Position numbers and translations under genes: made by a program. This document shows positions 56,960-64,000 of a DNA stretch of 64,000 nucleotides, piece after piece. The notes under the pieces were generated by a model. It was not told the origin of the DNA and ran no database searches. It worked only from the letters and a program-made list of their open reading frames with translations. Source of the stretch: Jiella endophytica (GTDB taxonomy: Bacteria; Pseudomonadota; Alphaproteobacteria; Rhizobiales; Rhizobiaceae). The stretch spans positions 620,001 to 684,000 of the forward strand of contig NZ_SOZD01000002.1 in NCBI RefSeq assembly GCF_004519335.1, given 5' to 3'. Within the stretch, counting starts at the first letter, position 1. Every line of letters begins with the position of its first letter.

Positions 56960-57307
56960 ATGGCACTCGAAGCGGCTACCGCAGACCCCGATTGCGACGG
57001 CGCCGCCGCGCCGCAGAAGCCGCGCCGCGCCGACGAGCCCGCCCCGCGCATCCTGCCGATCGTCAACAAGCGCGGGCTGCATGCGAGGGCCTCGGCCCGC
57101 TTCGTCGAGACGGTCGAGAATTTCGACGCCGAGGTCACCATCTCGCGAGACGGCATGAGCGTCGGCGGCCTGTCGATCATGGGCCTTCTGATGCTCGCCG
57201 CGAGCCAGGGCACTTCCATCGAGGTTAGCGCCAGCGGGCCGGATTCGGTCGCCGTGCTGGACGCCCTCGAACGCCTCGTTGCCAATCGCTTCGGCGAGGA
57301 TGGCTGA
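56960..57307 (+). CDS. Phosphocarrier protein HPr
   Basis: A 115-residue HPr. The phosphorylated His is His41 in NKRGLHARASA and the regulatory serine (target of HprK) is Ser72 in GGLSIMGLLML. The N-terminal 30 residues are an extension beyond the usual HPr of about 90. The start at ATG 56960 is chosen; a TTG at 56912 overlapping the EIIA stop would extend the product by 16 residues and would couple translation. EI (ptsI/ptsP) is not in the window. Confidence 0.9.
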   Translation: MALEAATADPDCDGAAAPQKPRRADEPAPRILPIVNKRGLHARASARFVETVENFDAEVTISRDGMSVGGLSIMGLLMLAASQGTSIEVSASGPDSVAVLDALERLVANRFGEDG

Positions 57308-57564
57308 GGCGCGTCAGCCCTCGTGCTGCCGTTCGGCAAGCTTCGTCTTTTCGTCGACTGTGGCAACAGCCCGGGAATCGGCGATCGGTCTTCGGCAAAG
57401 ACGATGCGCTGACTCAGGACATCGAAGTGGTCTTTGCGCGCTTCGGAGCACACCCTGCTCCGGACGCGAAAAATCCGGCGCAGCCTCCGCCACGCCGGCC
57501 TTCCAATATCTTGCTTTTGCGGCTTGCGGCCGGCAGGAGATCCCGCCCAGCCCCTCGGCGAAGA

Positions 57565-59615
<2,051 letters not shown>

Positions 59616-59635
59616 GACGGCATGGGCCGGAATTG

Positions 59636-60052
59636 ATGACGCTGTTACTCGTCCTCGTGTTCTTCACCCCGCTTGCGGCCGTCTATGGACGGTATCGGGC
59701 GCGGGTGCTGCTGTCCGAGGGAACGAATCTTGGCCAGCGGCTTCTCCGCCTCGCGCCCTTGCCGACGGTCGTCCTTGCCGCTCTGATCGTCGCCGTCGAA
59801 GCGCGCTCTGTCGGACCGATGGGGACCGCAACCCCTTCCCCGGAGCCGGCGCACGGGAGCTTCGTCAATGCCGCGTTGAGCTTCGTCGGCACGATCCTCC
59901 ACTGGATCGGCGACCTTTCGCTCATTCTCTTTTTTCTCAGCATCCCTTATGTCATTGGCAGTATGATCGCCGCAGGACTGCTCATTCTCGACGCCAGGGG
60001 CGAGATCACCCTCACGCCGCTGGCCGTCGAAGCCGAAGAGGCCGCGCAATGA
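59636..60052 (+). CDS. Hypothetical membrane protein between aroA and cmk
   Basis: A 138-residue protein with about three or four membrane helices: LLLVLVFFTPLAAVYG at the N-terminus, LPTVVLAALIVAVEA in the middle and LSLILFFLSIPYVIGSMIA near the C-terminus. I recognise no named family. Its stop overlaps the cmk start by 4 bp (ATGA), so it is a real, coupled member of the aroA-cmk-rpsA operon. The start could also be the TTG at 59633. Confidence 0.75.
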   Translation: MTLLLVLVFFTPLAAVYGRYRARVLLSEGTNLGQRLLRLAPLPTVVLAALIVAVEARSVGPMGTATPSPEPAHGSFVNAALSFVGTILHWIGDLSLILFFLSIPYVIGSMIAAGLLILDARGEITLTPLAVEAEEAAQ

Positions 60053-60702
60053 CGGCGCCGCTCACCATCGCCATCGACGGCCCCGCCGCCGCCGGCAAGG
60101 GCACGCTCGCCAAGCGTGTCGCCCATCACTATTCGCTGCCCTATCTCGACACCGGCCTGCTCTACCGGGCGGTCGGGCGGCAGATCCTGCTCGCCGGCTC
60201 CGATCCTGACGACCCATCCGAGGCCGGCGCCTTCGCCCGCGCCCTCGACGTTGCCCATCTCGACGATCCGACGCTCCGCGGCCACGAAGCCGGCGAGTTC
60301 GCCTCGCGGGTCGCGGTGCATGGGGAGGTGCGCGAGGCACTCACCGAATTCCAGCGCAGCTTTGCCGCCCGGCGCGAAGGCGCCGTCCTCGACGGCCGCG
60401 ACATCGGTACGGTGATCTGCCCGAATGCCCGCGTCAAGATCTTCGTCACCGCCTCCCCCGAGGTCAGGGCCCGCCGGCGCACTGACGAACTCCTCGCCCA
60501 TGGTCGCGACGACGTCGACTACGAACGTATCCTCGCCGAGGTGAAGGCCCGCGACGAGCGCGATTCCGGCCGCGTGGTGGCACCACTCAGGCCGGCTGAC
60601 GATGCCCACTTGCTGGACACCAGCGAATTGGATATAGATGCGGCATTCCGGGCTGCCTGCGAGGTCGTTGATCGCGTTCTGGCGGAACCGGACAGGCATT
60701 GA
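60049..60702 (+). CDS. cmk: Cytidylate kinase
   Basis: A 217-residue cytidylate kinase, converting CMP and dCMP to the diphosphates. The P-loop is DGPAAAGKGTL, followed by YLDTGLLYRAVG, and DGRDIGTVICPNA is the CMP-binding signature. The lid region is ARRRTDELL. It is coupled to the upstream membrane protein gene, and rpsA follows 289 bp downstream, the usual cmk-rpsA order. Confidence 0.95.
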   Translation: MTAPLTIAIDGPAAAGKGTLAKRVAHHYSLPYLDTGLLYRAVGRQILLAGSDPDDPSEAGAFARALDVAHLDDPTLRGHEAGEFASRVAVHGEVREALTEFQRSFAARREGAVLDGRDIGTVICPNARVKIFVTASPEVRARRRTDELLAHGRDDVDYERILAEVKARDERDSGRVVAPLRPADDAHLLDTSELDIDAAFRAACEVVDRVLAEPDRH

Positions 60703-60991
60703 GGGGCCGCTTCCGGAAGGAGGCGAGCCCTTTTCGGCTATCAGGGGCGGCGCGTGCCGCCGCCACCCGGCCATGCTGAACCAGTCGTCCGGTCAAGGCT
60801 TTTCGAGCGCCGACCATTTCCGCCCGCCGCGAGACGCTGCCGGGCGCCCCTGGAGGTTTCCGCCGTTCATTCGCGGAAACCGGAAGCCCGGAACGGACGA
60901 TCCGACAACGCTCAACCCGCGCGGGGCGGATACCCCGAGGCGCATGCCCTTCCCGACGAGACGCGTCACGAAGGGTCCCCAAGGAGAAAGA

Positions 60992-62695
60992 ATGTCTAAC
61001 CTCAACCCCTCGCGCGAAGACTTCGCGTCGCTGCTCGAAGCCTCATTCCATGAGCAGGACGTCGCCGAAGGCATGGTGGTCAAGGGCACCGTCGTCGCGA
61101 TCGAAAAGGACATGGCCGTCATTGATGCCGGCCTGAAGGTGGAAGGCCGCGTGCCGCTGAAGGAATTCGGCGCCAAGGGCAAGGACGGCGAGCTGAAGGT
61201 CGGCGACACCGTCGAGATCTATGTCGAGCGCATCGAGAACGCTCTCGGCGAGGCTGTCCTGTCGCGTGACAAGGCGCGCCGCGAGGAAAGCTGGGTCCGC
61301 CTCGAAGAGAAGTTCAACGCCAACGAGAAGGTCGAGGGCCAGATCTTCAACCAGGTCAAGGGCGGCTTCACGGTCGACCTCGACGGTGCCGTGGCCTTCC
61401 TGCCGCGTTCGCAGGTCGACATCCGTCCGATCCGCGACGTCACCCCGCTGATGAACACGCCGCAGCCCTTCCAGATCCTCAAGATGGACAAGCGCCGCGG
61501 CAACATCGTGGTCTCGCGCCGTACAGTTCTCGAGGAGAGCCGGGCCGAGCAGCGCTCCGAGATCGTCCAGAACCTCGAAGAGGGTCAGGTCGTCGAGGGT
61601 ATCGTCAAGAACATCACCGACTACGGCGCCTTCGTCGACCTCGGTGGCATCGACGGTCTCCTGCACGTCACCGACATGGCCTGGCGCCGCGTCAACCATC
61701 CGACCGAGATCCTGCAGATCGGCCAGACCGTGAAGGTCCAGATCATCCGGATCAACCAGGAAACCCACCGCATCTCGCTCGGCATGAAGCAGCTCGAGGC
61801 GGATCCCTGGGACGGCATCGGCGTCAAGTACCCGATGGGCGTCAAGGTCACCGGCCGCGTCACCAACATCACCGACTACGGCGCCTTCGTGGAGCTCGAG
61901 CCGGGGATCGAGGGTCTCATCCACGTCTCCGAGATGTCCTGGACGAAGAAGAACGTCCATCCGGGCAAGATCCTCTCCACCTCTCAGGAGGTCGAGGTGG
62001 TCGTTCTCGAGGTCGACCCGAACAAGCGCCGCATCTCGCTCGGCCTCAAGCAGACCCTGCAGAACCCGTGGGAAGCCTTCCGCGACAAGTTCCCGGTCGG
62101 CACCCAGGTCGAGGGCGAGGTCAAGAACAAGACCGAGTTCGGCCTGTTCATCGGTCTCGAAGGCGATGTGGACGGCATGGTCCATCTCTCCGATCTCGAC
62201 TGGAACCGTCCGGGCGAGCAGGTGATCGAGGAGTTCAACAAGGGCGACATCGTCAAGGCCCAGGTCCTCGACGTCGACGTCGACAAGGAGCGCATCTCGC
62301 TCGGCATGAAGCAGGTTGGCGGTGATCCGTTCGTCGACGCTGCAGAGGCCGGCGAAATCCGCCGCGGCTCGATCGTCACCTGCGAGGTCGCCGAGATCAA
62401 GGACGGCGGGCTCGAGGTGAAGATCGTCGATAGCGATCTGACCGCCTTCATCCGCCGCTCCGATCTCGCCCGCGACCGCGACGAGCAGCGCCCCGAGCGC
62501 TTCCAGGTCGGCCAGAAGGTCGATGCCCGCGTCACCCAGTTCGACAAGAAGGCCCGCAAGGTCGGCGTGTCGATCAAGGCGCTGCAGATCGCCGAGGAGA
62601 AGGAAGCCGTCGCGCAGTACGGCTCGCAGGACTCCGGCGCTTCACTCGGCGACATTCTCGGCGCGGCCCTGAAGAACCGCGGCGACGACGAGTAA
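60992..62695 (+). CDS. rpsA: 30S ribosomal protein S1
   Basis: A 567-residue protein of six S1 RNA-binding domains. Domain repeats are visible as VVEGIVKNITDYGAFVDLGG, KVTGRVTNITDYGAFVELEP and VEGEVKNKTEFGLFIGLEG. S1 binds mRNA leaders and ribosome-binding sites and is essential for translation of structured mRNAs. The ATG at 60992 follows AAGGAGAAAG, an excellent ribosome site; the longer frame from 60638 is spurious. Codon usage is noticeably biased to a few C- and G-ending codons, as expected for a highly expressed gene. Confidence 0.97.
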   Translation: MSNLNPSREDFASLLEASFHEQDVAEGMVVKGTVVAIEKDMAVIDAGLKVEGRVPLKEFGAKGKDGELKVGDTVEIYVERIENALGEAVLSRDKARREESWVRLEEKFNANEKVEGQIFNQVKGGFTVDLDGAVAFLPRSQVDIRPIRDVTPLMNTPQPFQILKMDKRRGNIVVSRRTVLEESRAEQRSEIVQNLEEGQVVEGIVKNITDYGAFVDLGGIDGLLHVTDMAWRRVNHPTEILQIGQTVKVQIIRINQETHRISLGMKQLEADPWDGIGVKYPMGVKVTGRVTNITDYGAFVELEPGIEGLIHVSEMSWTKKNVHPGKILSTSQEVEVVVLEVDPNKRRISLGLKQTLQNPWEAFRDKFPVGTQVEGEVKNKTEFGLFIGLEGDVDGMVHLSDLDWNRPGEQVIEEFNKGDIVKAQVLDVDVDKERISLGMKQVGGDPFVDAAEAGEIRRGSIVTCEVAEIKDGGLEVKIVDSDLTAFIRRSDLARDRDEQRPERFQVGQKVDARVTQFDKKARKVGVSIKALQIAEEKEAVAQYGSQDSGASLGDILGAALKNRGDDE

Positions 62696-62746
62696 ACGAC
62701 CGGCTTGCCGGCGGGGCACCCTCCGCCGGCGGACTGCCAGACATGA

Positions 62747-62780
62747 AAAAGCCCGCGGCGAGCGATCGCCGCGGGCTTTT
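62747..62780 (+). terminator. Intrinsic terminator after rpsA
   Basis: GCCCGCGGCGA-GCGA-TCGCCGCGGGC, an 11-bp perfect GC-rich stem with a 4-nt loop, flanked by AAAA and TTTT, starts about 50 bp after the rpsA stop. The A/T flanks make it usable in both directions, so it can also end transcription of the convergent minus-strand gene. Confidence 0.93.
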
Positions 62781-62824
62781 GTCTGTTATCTCTCGTTCAG
62801 ACGGCACTGCCGGATCTGCGACGG

Positions 62825-63355
62825 CTACCCTCTCGCCGTATGCGCCGGCCGGATCTCGGCGTCGAGCCGCGTCACGGCGACGCCCTTGGCCATCCGCTCC
62901 AGCGTCGGCGACAGGCCGGAGAGGCCGATTGCCTGGCTCTTCCTGACCAGAAAGCCCTCGGCCATCGCGGTGCGAATCTGACGCAGCCTGCGCAAGAAGC
63001 CGGGACGATCGATCGCCGCCCGGCGGAAGCGCGCGCAGGGCGCCACCGAGCGCCCGGCGCCGACCGTCTCGACATGGTCGATCACCGCGCCGATCCAGCC
63101 GGGCATCAGCCGCGCGCCCGGCTCGAGGAACAGCAGCCATTCGCCCTTGGCGGTGCGTATCGCCTCGCGCAGCTCCTCCGCGGCAATCACCCGGCATCCG
63201 GCATGATCGGCGACCTTGCGGGCGTCGGCGCCCATCGCGCGATCGACCAGCACGACCTCGCGGACGATCCCCTCCACCGCCCCCGGAACGAGGCTTGCCA
63301 GTGTCGACGCCAGTTTCTGGTCGTCCGGACCGCAGTCGATAAAAACGCTCAACAT
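62825..63355 (-). CDS. Glycosyltransferase family 2-like protein
   Basis: A 176-residue protein with a GT-A-like N-terminal fold: MLSVFIDCGPDDQKLASTL, VVLVDRAMGADARKV and GEWLLFLEPGARLMPGWIG, the last resembling the segment after the nucleotide-sugar-binding acidic motif of GT2 enzymes, here with EPG in place of DxD. It is shorter than catalytic GT2 domains, so activity is uncertain. The start at 63355 is preferred over 63433. Convergent with rpsA across the shared terminator. Confidence 0.68.
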   Translation of the reverse strand: MLSVFIDCGPDDQKLASTLASLVPGAVEGIVREVVLVDRAMGADARKVADHAGCRVIAAEELREAIRTAKGEWLLFLEPGARLMPGWIGAVIDHVETVGAGRSVAPCARFRRAAIDRPGFLRRLRQIRTAMAEGFLVRKSQAIGLSGLSPTLERMAKGVAVTRLDAEIRPAHTARG

Positions 63356-63478
63356 GTTCCCCGGAGTAGCGGAGGTTGCAGGCACTGGCCAGTGCGGTCT
63401 CATTTTGTTCTTGTAATGTTCGCTCTTTGGCATTAGCTATCTGTTCACCAACGACTGCCCACCATGGGAGGGCCGAAG

Positions 63479-64000
63479 ATGCAGCAGATCACCGCAGCCG
63501 ACCGCGCCGCTTTCGCCGGGGCCAACGGCGTCGAAATCGCCAACCATATCGTCGACAAGGCCAATCTCCGGGTTCCGGCCGACAGGCGGCGGGGCCGCGG
63601 CGCCGGCATCAATCCATCCGGGCGCTACGAGCCGTTCTCCCGCGCGAGCTTCGACGACGGCTGGGAGACGCTCGACAGCCTGCCGGCTTTCAAGACCGAA
63701 GTGCAGGTGGAAAAGCCGAAGATGATCATCACCCGCAATGCCTCGCCCGACATCTCCTTCGACCGCTCGATCAACCCCTATCGCGGCTGCGAGCATGGCT
63801 GCGTCTACTGCTTCGCCCGGCCCACCCATGCCTATATGGGTCTTTCTCCGGGGCTGGACTTCGAATCGCGGCTCTTCGTCAAGCCGAACGCCGCCGAGCT
63901 TTTGGAGCGCGAACTCGCCAAGCCCGGCTACGAGGTGAAGTCGATCGCCATCGGCACCAACACCGATCCCTATCAACCGATCGAGAAGGATCGGCGGGTG
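63479..64000 (+). CDS. PA0069-type radical SAM protein (5' part)
   Basis: The first 174 codons of a radical SAM protein that runs off the window. The [4Fe-4S]-binding motif is CEHGCVYC, preceded by DRSINPYRGC, and the AIGTNTDPYQPIEK segment is characteristic of the PA0069/SplB-like family. Function of the family is not established; spore photoproduct lyase and DNA-related roles have been mentioned for relatives. The ATG at 63479 has GGAGG 7 bp upstream; an ATG at 63464 is in frame. It is transcribed divergently from the glycosyltransferase-like gene. Confidence 0.88.
   Translation, partial: MQQITAADRAAFAGANGVEIANHIVDKANLRVPADRRRGRGAGINPSGRYEPFSRASFDDGWETLDSLPAFKTEVQVEKPKMIITRNASPDISFDRSINPYRGCEHGCVYCFARPTHAYMGLSPGLDFESRLFVKPNAAELLERELAKPGYEVKSIAIGTNTDPYQPIEKDRRV

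Noticed and set aside
57301-57318. GGCTGA/TCAGCC hairpin at the HPr stop codon
   Set aside because: Only 6 bp, overlaps the stop codon and lacks a T-run; not called a terminator.

Overview
The window is about two-thirds G+C, densely coded on both strands, with many 1-11 bp gene overlaps. Several clusters point to an alphaproteobacterium of the order Hyphomicrobiales (Rhizobiales): chvI-chvG-hprK-EIIA-HPr, a FYDLN-acid (TIGR02300) gene beside aroA-cmk-rpsA, an aglEFGAK-type sugar operon, a UrtABCDE urea transporter and intergenic RIME-like palindromes. Genus cannot be fixed from sequence reading alone. No rRNA, tRNA, CRISPR array, insertion sequence or phage gene was seen; it reads as ordinary chromosome.

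Layout. 0.3-7.4 kb: an NDUFA9-like reductase, a His-rich small protein, a BrnT/CopG-type toxin-antitoxin pair, a tightly overlapped trio (queG, a pentapeptide-repeat protein, an epimerase), a GFA-domain protein, an aldo/keto reductase and a GST. 7.9-8.8 kb: uppP. 8.8-13.0 kb: a guanidine-utilisation operon on the minus strand. 13.3-25.0 kb: envelope and miscellaneous genes (SleB-like hydrolase lipoprotein, PhoD-like phosphatase, P-loop kinase, M15-type peptidase, YARHG protein, acyl-CoA synthetase, outer-membrane barrel, diguanylate cyclase, RAM-domain regulator, UDG, GST). 25.2-32.5 kb: two membrane histidine kinases, a DUF1289 gene, a retropepsin-like protease, a TauE exporter and a flavin disulfide reductase next to a TVP38 membrane protein. 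32.7-39.5 kb: an alpha-glucoside ABC transporter/glucosidase operon. 39.7-46.3 kb: the urea ABC transporter. 46.5-51.0 kb: an acyl-CoA catabolic cluster with a TetR regulator. 53.0-57.3 kb: the ChvIG/PTS regulatory cluster. 57.6-62.8 kb: TIGR02300, aroA, cmk, rpsA and a strong terminator. The window ends inside a radical SAM gene.

The most informative region is 8.8-13.0 kb. A guanidine-I (ykkC) riboswitch, readable almost base for base against the family consensus, precedes a binding protein, permease and ATPase of the type linked to urea carboxylase regions, followed by an agmatinase-like gene that best fits the nickel-dependent guanidine hydrolase GdmH. A sigma-54-like element lies just upstream of the riboswitch, and a near-perfect sigma-54 promoter precedes urtA. 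Both operons would then serve nitrogen scavenging: guanidine is imported and hydrolysed to urea and ammonium, and urea is imported by Urt. The nickel chaperones of GdmH and urease are not in the window.

Less expected items are the 13-fold pentapeptide protein encoded within the queG operon, an acetyltransferase embedded in the sugar operon, a class II EPSP synthase with Gly at the glyphosate-determining position, and a lipoamide-dehydrogenase-like enzyme lacking the catalytic His.
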